Source: an uncultured bacterium
GTDB lineage: Bacteria > Bacillota > Clostridia > Peptostreptococcales > Anaerovoracaceae
DNA length: 57,782 nucleotides
Assembly: GCA_905214225.1 (NCBI GenBank)
Contig: CAJMLL010000011.1
Location: 1-57,782 of the forward strand
Reading direction: 5' to 3'
This document shows, piece after piece, positions 37,274 to 45,530 of the stretch. The position numbers and the translations under genes are program-made. Every line of letters starts with the position of its first letter. Within the stretch, counting starts at the first letter, position 1. Below the pieces are notes generated by a model. It did not search any database and was not told where the DNA came from. It was given only the letters and a program-made list of their open reading frames with translations.

Positions 37274-38731
37274 TTAGTCGAGATGATCAGGGTCTTCCGA
37301 TTCAATTTCTCTATTCTCATTCCGGATCTTCTTAACTTCTTCAACCTCGCTCTCTGCGCAGTCATACTCCCAGTTCCACGGGTTCTTCTTCGTGAATCCG
37401 TCTGCGAACGGTACGAAGATGGAAACCATTGCTACGATGAACAGGATCATGCAGTACCAGACGTATGGAACGATGTTCGTCGGGTTAATGGTTGCGGAAC
37501 CCTTCAGGTAGTTGTTGGCCAGAGACATGCAGAGCAGGATCTGTGCGCCGTAAGGGAGGAATCCCTGCAGGCAGCAGGAGAAGATGTCCAGGAGGGATGC
37601 GGTACGTCTCGGGTCGATGTGGTACTTGCTGGATACTTTCTTTGCCAGCGGTCCTACAACAACGATGGAAACGGTGTTGTTCGCGGTTGCGCAGTCGATC
37701 AGGGAAGTCAGGAGAGAAACACCGACCTGAGCGGATTTCTTTCCTTTCATGACCTTCTCCAGTTTATCCAGCAGCCAGTTTATGCCTCCGTTGTGCATGA
37801 CCATTTCTGCCATTCCGGCAACCAGCAGGGTCAGAAAGAATACTTCGTTCATGCTGGTGAATCCGGTCCAGATATTCTGGGCGAAAGTGAAGACGGTCAG
37901 TTTGCCGCAGCCGATGCCGATGATGCCGGCAAGGAAGATTCCGATGGTCAGAACCAGGAATACGTTCATGCCGACCAGGGCCAGAACCAGGACGACGATG
38001 TACGGCAGAACCTTAATGAAACTGAAGCTCAGGCTCTTCATCGCGACGATGGTGTCCGGACGGCCAAAGATCAGCAGCAGGACGATCGTGATGATTGCGG
38101 ACGGGAGGGAAATCAGGAAGTTCATGTGGAACTTATCCTTCATGCCTACGCCCTGTGTACGGGTTGCAGCGATGGTTGTATCGGAAATCATGGACAGGTT
38201 GTCTCCGAACATGGCGCCTCCGATGCAGGCACCGATAACCAGAGGAATGCTCAAGTGGCCCTTGTCTGCGATTCCGATGACGATCGGAATGATGGCGCCG
38301 ACGGTTCCCATGGAGGTTCCGGTGGCGGTACTCATGAATGCGGCGATGATGAAGATGCCGGCAGCCAGGAAGCGGACCGGAATGAAGGTCAGTCCCATAT
38401 TAACGGTCGCATCTCTTCCTCCCATTGCAGCAGCGACGGTGGAGAATGCGCCGGCAAGGATGAAGATAATCAGCATCGTAATGATATCTTCTTTACCGAC
38501 ACCTCTTGCGAAGATGGAGAAACGCTCTCCCAGGCTTCCCTTTGTCATAAAGAAGGTAACCAGTACGGCGATGAACATCGCGGATACAGACGGGAACTGA
38601 TAGAATGCCATCGATACGCCCTTAGCCTGCAGAAACAGTCCTGCGCCCAGGTAGATGGCAATGAAAACGATGAAAGGCAGAAGAGCGAGTCCGCTGCTTT
38701 TCTGTTTTCGAAGGTCATGATTGTCACTCAT
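37274..38731 (-). CDS. NhaC-family Na+/H+ antiporter
   Basis: A 485-residue integral membrane transporter with about 11-12 hydrophobic segments. NhaC-family blocks include FMSTATGTSMGTVGAIIPI, GGAMFGDNLSMISDTTIAAT and IDCATANNTVSIVV. Family members exchange Na+ for protons, and relatives carry malate/lactate. Its place directly upstream of a corrinoid/methyltransferase pair in the same orientation could mean a link to uptake of a methylated substrate or to sodium energetics; this is inference. The tail is acidic. AAGGAG lies ahead of the ATG. Confidence 0.88.
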   Translation of the reverse strand: MSDNHDLRKQKSSGLALLPFIVFIAIYLGAGLFLQAKGVSMAFYQFPSVSAMFIAVLVTFFMTKGSLGERFSIFARGVGKEDIITMLIIFILAGAFSTVAAAMGGRDATVNMGLTFIPVRFLAAGIFIIAAFMSTATGTSMGTVGAIIPIVIGIADKGHLSIPLVIGACIGGAMFGDNLSMISDTTIAATRTQGVGMKDKFHMNFLISLPSAIITIVLLLIFGRPDTIVAMKSLSFSFIKVLPYIVVLVLALVGMNVFLVLTIGIFLAGIIGIGCGKLTVFTFAQNIWTGFTSMNEVFFLTLLVAGMAEMVMHNGGINWLLDKLEKVMKGKKSAQVGVSLLTSLIDCATANNTVSIVVVGPLAKKVSSKYHIDPRRTASLLDIFSCCLQGFLPYGAQILLCMSLANNYLKGSATINPTNIVPYVWYCMILFIVAMVSIFVPFADGFTKKNPWNWEYDCAESEVEEVKKIRNENREIESEDPDHLD

Positions 38732-39154
38732 AAGATAACTCCTTCTTACATAATTGCATTAAACCAATAAAACAAATTTAACATATTCCGCCGGTACACT
38801 ATGTTTCAGCAGAGTGTACCGTGTGCAGATAGAATAGCACAAAACCAGTCAGAACGTGATGGCGGTATAAATAAGCTTTATCAATAGAATCGGGAAGTAT
38901 AAAACTTGTATAAATATACTGTATCATAATCAAGGCATAATTGGGAAACATTGTTCTGCTTGTTAAATGAAATACAAGATTCAGGAAGAGTTGCTTGTGG
39001 GAGAGAAACAAAAGTTTAAATATAGAATATAATAATAAACAGAAAATTAAATATAGATATTGTTGATTTTTGTGTGCGATAAATACAAAAAATCTGGTTA
39101 AATTGTGTGGTCTTGTATTTGCAACCAATAAAGTAGGATAATGGGATATAAAAA

Positions 39155-39170
39155 TTGTACCATGGTACAA
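39155..39170. promoter_or_regulatory. Perfect 16-bp palindrome, operator candidate
   Basis: TTGTACCATGGTACAA is fully self-complementary and sits in a non-coding AT-rich region 430 bases before the nucleotidyltransferase gene and 420 bases before nhaC, which is read in the opposite direction. Confidence 0.4.
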
Positions 39171-39426
39171 ATGCCCGGATTCATAAATTGGAAGCTGAGG
39201 CAGATGTACAGGACATATATCCCTGAACTGCGGTCTAGTTGCAAGAGAATAAAAAGCATTCTGACAATATATCGCCGTGTATCCATGGTCAGACCGGGCG
39301 GAATGGTCATGGATGGGTGGAAGAAATGCTGAAGTTTTTATCACAATTTCCGTTGTATTCAAGAAAATCATTTTCGTCTGTAAATGGAAACGCCGAATCC
39401 CGAAGGTGTAAAGTGTCCGCGTGAGC

Positions 39427-39558
39427 ATGCGCGAAGAGAACCGGGAGGTCATTCAGGCACAGGCTGCGCTGCAGCAATTCTTGACGATAAAGGCGCCACT
39501 GTTTAAAATGGTGGAAGTGCGAAAACGCAGAATAAAAGGCCGCATGGATGCGGTGTAA
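39427..39558 (+). CDS. Possible small basic protein, unrecognised
   Basis: A 43-codon frame, starting ATG in GTGAGCATG and ending TAA three bases before another possible start. The product is rich in Arg, Lys and Gln (EENREVIQAQAALQQFL, then VRKRRIKGRM). There is no strong ribosome site and I recognise no family. It may be a leader peptide for the next gene or chance. Confidence 0.2.
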   Translation: MREENREVIQAQAALQQFLTIKAPLFKMVEVRKRRIKGRMDAV

Positions 39559-39585
39559 ATCATGTTAGAAATGGAAGTGGCAGGA

Positions 39586-40554
39586 ATGAATAAACCAACA
39601 CTGTTGATTATGGCCGCCGGAATGGGCAGCCGTTACGGCGGACTGAAGCAGATTGACCCGATCACCGATCAGGGCGAAGTTATTATGGACTTCTCCCTGT
39701 ACGACGCGATGATGGCAGGTTTTGAGCGGGCGGTATTCGTCATCAAAAAGGAAAATGAAGAGGCCTTCAGAAAGCTGATCGACGGACGCATTGATAAATA
39801 CATGGATGTAGAAATCGTTTACCAGGAAATGGACGATCTTCCGGAAGGATATAAGGTGCCGGAAGGCCGTGTAAAGCCATGGGGAACCGGACATGCGATC
39901 CTAGCGGCGCGCCAGGTCATCGATGGGCCGTTCGCGGTTGTCAATGCCGACGACTATTACGGACCGACCGCCTTCCATCTCCTGTACGACTATCTGGAAA
40001 ACGTAAAAGACACCGAACCGTATCAGTATGCGATGGTCGGCTTCCAGCTGGAAAAGACCCTGAGCGAGAGCGGCACCGTGGCCAGAGGAATCTGCGAGCT
40101 GACGGATGACAATCTCTTGAAGAACGTCACGGAGCGCACCAAGGTCATGTCCAGAGGGGAATTCACAGGTTATACGGAAGATGATGGGAAGACCTGGACA
40201 GAAATCCCGCAGGGCAGCACCGTTTCCATGAATTTCTGGGGCTTCACCGGCGCATTCATGAAAGAGGCCTGGGAACGCTTCCCGGCTTTCCTGGATCAGA
40301 TTCTGCGCGACAACCCGATGAAAGGCGAGTATTTCCTTCCGTCCATCGTCGAGGGACAAATTAAAGAAGGCAAGGCGCAGGTCCATGTTCTGAAGACCCC
40401 GGATAAGTGGTATGGCGTAACCTATCATGAGGACCACGACATCGTTGCGGCGGCAATCCAGTCCATGAAGGACAAGGGAGAGTATCCGGAAATTTTATTC
40501 CGGAAGGAACCTGAAAACGTTGTCTGGAAAGAACTGCGTCCGAAGGACGAGTAG
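39586..40554 (+). CDS. Sugar-nucleotidyltransferase-like protein
   Basis: A 322-residue NTP_transferase-fold protein. The N-terminus LLIMAAGMGSRYGGLKQIDP has the nucleotide-binding GxG(T/S)R...K signature. The metal-binding Asp is probably in VVNADDYYG. The C-terminal part lacks the hexapeptide repeats of GlmU or GlgC. The sugar and nucleotide cannot be assigned. Start: ATG 39586 has GGAAG nine bases upstream; ATG 39562 is possible but without a site. Next to it are ribosomal genes, so the context does not help. Confidence 0.8.
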   Translation: MNKPTLLIMAAGMGSRYGGLKQIDPITDQGEVIMDFSLYDAMMAGFERAVFVIKKENEEAFRKLIDGRIDKYMDVEIVYQEMDDLPEGYKVPEGRVKPWGTGHAILAARQVIDGPFAVVNADDYYGPTAFHLLYDYLENVKDTEPYQYAMVGFQLEKTLSESGTVARGICELTDDNLLKNVTERTKVMSRGEFTGYTEDDGKTWTEIPQGSTVSMNFWGFTGAFMKEAWERFPAFLDQILRDNPMKGEYFLPSIVEGQIKEGKAQVHVLKTPDKWYGVTYHEDHDIVAAAIQSMKDKGEYPEILFRKEPENVVWKELRPKDE

Positions 40555-40646
40555 GCAGGAGACTCCTTGCGTGTGGGTTTTGTCATAAAAGGGGGCCGGC
40601 AGGAGAGAAAAGCCGGGAGATCCGGTACAAAATACAGAAAAACTGC

Positions 40647-40674
40647 TTGCTATTCAATAATCAGGTGATATAAT
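40647..40674 (+). promoter_or_regulatory. Promoter of rpsF-ssb-rpsR
   Basis: TTGCTA (40647-40652), a 16-base spacer and TATAAT (40669-40674) with the extended TG at 40666-40667. Confidence 0.75.
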
Positions 40675-40697
40675 AGACCAGTACACGTAAAATCCTT

Positions 40698-40717
40698 GCA
40701 CCGTTGAGAAACGGTGC
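40698..40717 (+). promoter_or_regulatory. GNRA-capped hairpin in the rpsF leader, possible S6:S18 binding site
   Basis: GCACCGTT pairs perfectly with AACGGTGC around a GAGA tetraloop, about 20 bases after the predicted transcript start and 14 before the ribosome site. Ribosomal S6:S18 autoregulatory leaders occur at this position in many bacteria; whether this fits that motif needs a covariance search. Confidence 0.45.
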
Positions 40718-40744
40718 CATATAGTCCATAGGGAGGTGAAAGCT

Positions 40745-41032
40745 ATGACGAATTATGAAGTAATGTTCATCCTCGATCCGACACTCAGTGAAGAGGAAAA
40801 GAAGGCTGCAATCGAGAAGGTTCAGGGCGTTATCTCTGAGCACGGTGAACTGGGAGACACTGATGTCTGGGGACTCAGAAAGCTGGCATACCCGATTCAG
40901 AAGAAGAATGAGGGATACTATGTAGTCACAGAGTTCAAGGCAGATACAGAATTTCCTAAGGAGCTCGACAGAAGAATTAAGATCTCTGACAAGATTATCA
41001 GACATATGATCGTAAATAAGGACGCAAAATAG
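40745..41032 (+). CDS. rpsF: 30S ribosomal protein S6
   Basis: A 95-residue small-subunit protein that binds 16S rRNA as a dimer with S18. It has the family start TNYEVMFILDPTLSEEE and the WGLRKLAYPIQKKNEGYYV block. ATG 40745 has GGGAGG eight bases upstream and is preferred over an in-frame GTG at 40736. It leads rpsF-ssb-rpsR. Confidence 0.97.
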   Translation: MTNYEVMFILDPTLSEEEKKAAIEKVQGVISEHGELGDTDVWGLRKLAYPIQKKNEGYYVVTEFKADTEFPKELDRRIKISDKIIRHMIVNKDAK

Positions 41033-41062
41033 TCTTTAAAGATCAGATGAAAGGGTGCGAAC

Positions 41063-41644
41063 ATGAATAGTGTTGTACTGATCGGGAGATTAACGAAAGA
41101 TCCGCAGGTCCGTTACACATCCGGAAGTCAGATGGCAGTTGCAAGCTTCACGCTTGCGATTGACCGTCCGGTGAGAAACGGCGGAGAACGTCAGGCGGAT
41201 TTTCCTAGGATCGTTGTATTTGGAAGACAGGCAGAGACCTGCGAGAAATATCTGGCCAAGGGCAGACTCGTAGCAGTCAGCGGACGCATTCAGACGGGCA
41301 GCTATCAGAATCAGAAGGGCGACACCGTCTATACAACAGATGTTGTGGCAAACCGTGTAGAATTCCTTGAGTGGGGCGACCGCCAAGGAAGCGGCTCAGG
41401 TCAGAATTACCGTCAGGGCGGAAATGACGGATATTCCGGCGGTTATAACAACGGCGGATATCAGAATCAGAACGCGGGCGGTTACGGCAATGGCGGATAC
41501 GGACAGGGCCAGCAGGCTCCTTCATATTCTGCTCCGCAGCAGAGTCAGTCTGCACCGCAGGCACAGAATCAGCCGGCTCAGAATGACCAGGCAGATGATA
41601 TGCCAGATTCCTTTGAAGCGATCGATGAAGACGTTCCATTCTAA
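41063..41644 (+). CDS. ssb: Single-stranded DNA-binding protein
   Basis: A 193-residue SSB. The OB-fold (about 1-108) starts NSVVLIGRLTKDPQVRYT and includes FPRIVVFGRQAETCEKYLAKG. A Gly/Asn/Tyr/Gln-rich disordered linker (about 110-170) leads to the acidic tip DEDVPF that recruits replication and repair proteins. It sits between rpsF and rpsR, its standard place in Firmicutes. Confidence 0.97.
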   Translation: MNSVVLIGRLTKDPQVRYTSGSQMAVASFTLAIDRPVRNGGERQADFPRIVVFGRQAETCEKYLAKGRLVAVSGRIQTGSYQNQKGDTVYTTDVVANRVEFLEWGDRQGSGSGQNYRQGGNDGYSGGYNNGGYQNQNAGGYGNGGYGQGQQAPSYSAPQQSQSAPQAQNQPAQNDQADDMPDSFEAIDEDVPF

Positions 41645-41664
41645 TGGAAAGGGGATAGAATATC

Positions 41665-41904
41665 ATGGCTATGGATAACAGACGCCGCGGTGGCATGAGA
41701 AGAAAGAAAGTATGCCAGTTCTGCGCAGATAAATCAGAAGTTATCGATTACAAGGACGTTGAGAAGCTGAAGAAGTTTGTTACTGAGAGAGGTAAGATTC
41801 TTCCGAAGAGAATCACAGGAACTTGTGCTAAGCACCAGAGAGAGCTGACTACAGCGATCAAGAGAGCAAGAATCGTTGCTCTTCTGCCATACGTTGCAGA
41901 CTAA
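41665..41904 (+). CDS. rpsR: 30S ribosomal protein S18
   Basis: A 79-residue small-subunit protein. It is of the zinc-binding (C+) type: CQFC near the N-terminus and CAKH in the conserved block [32 protein letters not shown]. It is the last gene of the rpsF operon, with GGGGAT ahead of the ATG. Confidence 0.97.
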   Translation: MAMDNRRRGGMRRKKVCQFCADKSEVIDYKDVEKLKKFVTERGKILPKRITGTCAKHQRELTTAIKRARIVALLPYVAD

Positions 41905-42020
41905 TTACTCGAATCTGGATGATTAGGCAGCTGACATGTGTTTCATGCAGCTGACGTTATAGAAAAGAATATGACCACGCTGGCGACACAGTTCAGCTGC
42001 GCGCAAGACGTGACACGGAT

Positions 42021-42075
42021 AACCGCACAGGGGGATGCAGAGGAATTTCCAATGCATCGGCTGTGCGGTTTTTTC
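42021..42075 (+). terminator. Terminator of rpsF-ssb-rpsR
   Basis: AACCGCACAG (42021-42030) pairs perfectly with CTGTGCGGTT (42061-42070); the intervening 30 bases can form ATGC-containing substems. TTTTTT follows. Confidence 0.85.
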
Positions 42076-42136
42076 GTGCGCGGAATTAATCGTGCGGAGC
42101 GGGTCAGGATGGGCATTCCATTCGCCGGGAACCGCT

Positions 42137-42388
42137 TTATTGCGGATCACAGACGCAGAAGGCGGCGTAGAGGGGAACAGAGTACAGATTGTCCGACCAG
42201 CCGAAGTTTAATTCTGAGAAGCGGATGCTGTATGCCGGATGGTATTTTTCTCTGTAATTCTTCAGGCTCGTCGATCGTTTATGGCGTCCGGACTTTATCT
42301 CGATCGGAATGATGTTCTGACCGTCGTCATAGATCAGATCGATTTCCATGACATGAAGAGAAAATGGGGAAAAGATGAAATGATTCAT
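42137..42388 (-). pseudogene. C-terminal remnant of an AAA_14/DUF4143 ATPase
   Basis: The last 70 or so codons read as the C-terminus of the AAA-type ATPases with a DUF4143 domain: EIDLIYDDGQNIIPIEIKSG, then YHPAYSIRFSEL and NLYSVPLYAAF. The intact proteins are roughly 400 residues long. Here nothing upstream encodes the Walker motifs; the frame opens only 14 residues before the homology. A truncated, decayed gene is the best reading. Confidence 0.7.
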
Positions 42389-42517
42389 GAAAATAACGTG
42401 AAAAAGATGAAATACTTCTTGTTTTTCGTGTATAAAAGCTGAAGCATTTCATAAAAACCATGCTTTCCCAATGCTGGCAAGGATAAAGGCTATTAACCTG
42501 TATCTTTATCAGGCAAG

Positions 42518-42554
42518 AAAAAACCGCAAAGCCGGTCGATCCCGGCTCCGCGGT
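42518..42554 (-). terminator. Terminator of the L,D-transpeptidase gene
   Basis: On the minus strand ACCGC and AGCCGG pair with CCGGCT and GCGGT in a two-part stem, followed by TTTTTT (A-run 42518-42523 on the plus strand). Confidence 0.75.
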
Positions 42555-42579
42555 CTGCAGAACATGATATTCTGTTGTA

Positions 42580-44021
42580 TTACTTGGAAGCGCTTGTCTC
42601 TTCCTTCAGCACCTTGATGGTGACGGCGCTTCCTGCCTTTAATTTACTTCCGGCAGTAGTCTGCTCATAAACCTGTCCGAAGGAGGCGTCGCCGAAGCGA
42701 TCGGCGTTCTTCTTCAGTTCATCGGCTGTCAGTGTTGTGTACTCGGTCTGGACGGTGAATCCGGCCTTTTCCAGAGTTTCCTTTGCTTCTGCTTCGGTCT
42801 TTCCCTTGACGTCCGGAACTTCTTTCATCGTCTCAGCAGTAATGGTTACCGATGCCTTTGCGACAACTTTCTTATCTGCCGTGCTGGTCAGGGCATAGCT
42901 TACCGTGTAGTTTCCGTCCTTGGAGAAGACGTAAGCCTCTGCCTTGCTGTAGGACATGGTTGAGGTCTTTCCGCTCGGATCTTTGATGGTTACCTGGATC
43001 GCGGATGTGCGGTCAGTGGATCCCTGCTTTCCGGTTACTCCGGATACGGCATTGCTGCTTCCTGTTTCTACAGTGCGGTCAGCTGCTCCGCTGATGGACG
43101 GTTTGCTCTGTGCTGCCTTGACAACGAATTTGAAGCTGGCTGTCTTGGATCTTCCCCATGGATCCTTAATGTAGTAGGTAACGACGTATGTTCCTGCGTT
43201 ATCTGTGGAGAAGGAAGATGTGCTGATCTTCTTATATGCAGAAGATCCGGCTGCTTTCATCTGCAGTTTTGCGACCTTCAGATATTTGGTCAGGTCCATA
43301 AAGGAATTCGGGTCTTTCGCTGTAACGCCGCTCTTCAGGTTGTAGGAAGCGCCCTGTGCGACAGCAGAGGCCTTCTTTACCTTGATTACCGGCTTCGGCA
43401 TCAGATGGCGGAGCGGATTTCCCTTGGCCGGATCGGTCGGATCCCAGCTTCTTGTGGCATTTCCCGGGACCTTGATCGCCTTCGGCTTTCCGAGCGGGCC
43501 GGCCTTGCTGCTGGAGTAGATGGTTACCTTGGTTCCTGCAGGACAGTTGTCGTACATCCACTTTGCGTCCGCAGTGGAAACGCGGATGCAGCCGTGAGAG
43601 GCCTTCTTTCCGAGCTTGTTGAACTCTGCGCGGGCTGGGCATTATGCTTCGGCGCGTAATACCAGACGCTGTGAATGAAGATTCCGCCGTACAGATGGGC
43701 GGTGTACTGTCCATAGTCAAAGAAACTTCCGTCCAGGGACATGGTCAGCCAGCGTTTCTTGGAGGATGTGCGCCAGGTTCCGTTATAGGTTGTGGTTTCC
43801 GGAGTTGTATTTACACCGGTTGAACACAGCATGGCGCGGACAGGCTTCCATTTTCCGCCCGTTCTCTTATAGGCGGTGATGACATTACGCTTCTGATTGA
43901 CCTTCAGCCAGTATTTTCCGGAGGAAGCGGCGGATGCCGGCTCCAGGTACGCTGCGAACAGCGTGATGATCATGGCGAGAGCCAGTACAAGCGTAATGGT
44001 ACGATTGTATGTTTTCTTCAT
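42580..44021 (-). pseudogene. Secreted L,D-transpeptidase with Ig-like and PASTA domains, one frameshift
   Basis: The product would be a cell-wall cross-linking YkuD enzyme. Residues 1-31 are a signal peptide ending in SAA. The YkuD domain follows (YWLKVNQKRNVITAYKR, GIFIHSVWYYAPKHNAQP). The frame then shifts near 43625-43645. The correct continuation in the other frame reads AEFNKLGKKASHGCIRVSTADAKW, containing the catalytic SHGCIR, then Ig-like repeats and a C-terminal PASTA domain (EVPDVKGKTEAEAKETLEKAGF). Both halves are otherwise intact, so this is either a recent one-base mutation, a sequencing error or an unusual recoding site. No homopolymer is at the break. Confidence 0.85.
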
Positions 44022-44182
44022 GATAATTGCTCCTTGTACATTTGAATTTTATCGTGCTCCGCAAGATCCGCCGGTCTTCTGCTGCCCGATGCGGCAGGGT
44101 GGACAAAATTTTCCTTACCGGTGGGGAACACAAGTTCATTATAGCCCCGGAACGCCAGAATAACTACTGAATAAAAATTAAG

Positions 44183-44207
44183 AAAAAGAGGCCGCGGAAA
44201 TGCGGCC
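44183..44207 (-). terminator. Terminator of alr
   Basis: On the minus strand GGCCGC pairs with GCGGCC around ATTTCC, followed by TCTTTTTCTT. Confidence 0.7.
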
Positions 44208-44240
44208 CCCCCTGAATGTGTGTCAATTCCTGTGCAGTGC

Positions 44241-45380
44241 CTATTTTACGTAGACTTTCGGCAGTCTCTGGCCGAATGCGCAGGTGATTTCGTAGTTGAT
44301 CGTGCCTGTTGCGTCTGCGATGTCGTCTGCAGTGATCTCATTCTTTCCGTCACTTCCCATGACGATGACTTCATCGCCGACCTTGACATCTGGAACGTCG
44401 GTGACATCAACCATGAACTGGTCCATGCATATATTTCCGGCGATCGGGCAGATGTGGCCGTCGATCAGGACCTTGCCGACCGGGGAGTACGGACGCGGAT
44501 AGCCGTCTGCGTATCCGATGCCGACTGTTGCGATCTTGGCAGGAGCCTTGGAGATGTATTTTCTGCCGTAGCCGACGGAGAAGTCTGCCGGAACGTCCTT
44601 CAGATGGACGATATTGGCCTTGACGGACATAACCGGCTTGATGGACAGGTCTTTCGGGTCTACATCGTGGGACGGATACAGTCCGTAGAGAATGATGCCG
44701 GCCCTGCACTTATCGAAGTAAACCTCCGGCATTCTCATGATTGCCGCGCTGTTTGCGAGGGTGCGCTTAGGGATCTTTACGCCGGCCTTGCTGACTTCCT
44801 CATAGAAGTGATTGTAATGTGCTTCCTGGCCGTGTGCATAGTCCAGATCCTTTGCGTCTGCTGTGGAGAAGTGGGAAATCATTCCCTTAATCTTGAAGTT
44901 GGAGAGTTTTTCGACTTCCTTCAGCTCTTCCGCAGCGTGGTCGGTGTCATTCCACTGGTAGCCGATTCTGCCCATTCCGGTGTCTACGGCGATCAGGGCT
45001 TCTACGGTCTTGCCGGCAGCCTTTGCCGCCGCATCGATTGCCTTTGCGTTCTCAAGAGAGCAGAAAACCGGAGTAATGTCGTATTTTACCAGAGCGTCTG
45101 CATACATGTCCGGAGTCAGTCCCAGGCAGATGATTTCGCCTTCGATTCCGGCATTTCTCAGTGTTGCGCCCTCTGCAAGCGTAGCGACAGCGAAGGTGTC
45201 GACGCCGTTTTCGATCAGGACGTGCGCGGTTTCCACGCTGCCGTGACCGTAAGCGTCCGCCTTGATGACGCCGACCATCTTTGCATTCGGTCCGATCTTC
45301 TTCTGGATGCTCTTGATGTTGTAATCCAGGTTAGAAAGGTTAATTTCTACCCATGCAGGACGTAATGCTTCCTTATACAT
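44241..45380 (-). CDS. alr: Alanine racemase
   Basis: A 379-residue PLP-dependent racemase that supplies D-alanine for peptidoglycan. The PLP lysine is in MVGVIKADAYGHG. Other blocks are AVDTGMGRIGYQW, GMISHFSTAD, and the C-terminal beta domain with AGNICMDQFMVDVTD. The start at 45380 has AAGGAGG seven bases upstream; a frame starting at 45422 would add 14 unmatched residues. It is followed by its own terminator and then the wall transpeptidase gene, a plausible functional grouping but separate transcripts. Confidence 0.95.
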   Translation of the reverse strand: MYKEALRPAWVEINLSNLDYNIKSIQKKIGPNAKMVGVIKADAYGHGSVETAHVLIENGVDTFAVATLAEGATLRNAGIEGEIICLGLTPDMYADALVKYDITPVFCSLENAKAIDAAAKAAGKTVEALIAVDTGMGRIGYQWNDTDHAAEELKEVEKLSNFKIKGMISHFSTADAKDLDYAHGQEAHYNHFYEEVSKAGVKIPKRTLANSAAIMRMPEVYFDKCRAGIILYGLYPSHDVDPKDLSIKPVMSVKANIVHLKDVPADFSVGYGRKYISKAPAKIATVGIGYADGYPRPYSPVGKVLIDGHICPIAGNICMDQFMVDVTDVPDVKVGDEVIVMGSDGKNEITADDIADATGTINYEITCAFGQRLPKVYVK

Positions 45381-45530
45381 TTGTTCTACCTCCTTTAATA
45401 CCTTCTTCATATTATTAAACATGTTGGGAATACGCTGAGTATTCAGTCATGCTTGTATACAAGAGAAGAGCAGCGGAATTCTTCTCCGTTTCAGCGTGAA
45501 TTCACACTGCTCTTTTCAGACAAAATTCAG

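Larger units (their letters stand above)
38732..39585. other. AT-rich intergenic region with a 16-bp palindrome
   Basis: No convincing gene. The sequence is much more AT-rich than its surroundings from 38760 to 39360. It holds TTGTACCATGGTACAA, a perfect palindrome (39155-39170). A minus-strand open frame at 38799-39452 and a plus frame at 39141-39332 have no ribosome site or family features. A short plus frame at 39427-39558 is listed separately. Confidence 0.5.

Noticed and set aside
37268..38770. A 500-codon plus-strand frame opposite nhaC
   Set aside because: Its composition (long Asp, Gln, Gly and His runs) is that of an antisense shadow of membrane-helix codons. The minus-strand NhaC has clear family motifs and a ribosome site.
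39141..39332. A 63-codon plus-strand frame over the palindrome
   Set aside because: It contains the palindrome, lacks a ribosome site, and shows no family resemblance.
38799..39452. A 217-codon minus-strand frame in the AT-rich gap
   Set aside because: No ribosome site, no domain, and residue make-up (Tyr, His, Leu, Ser, Ile) as expected from AT-rich non-coding DNA.
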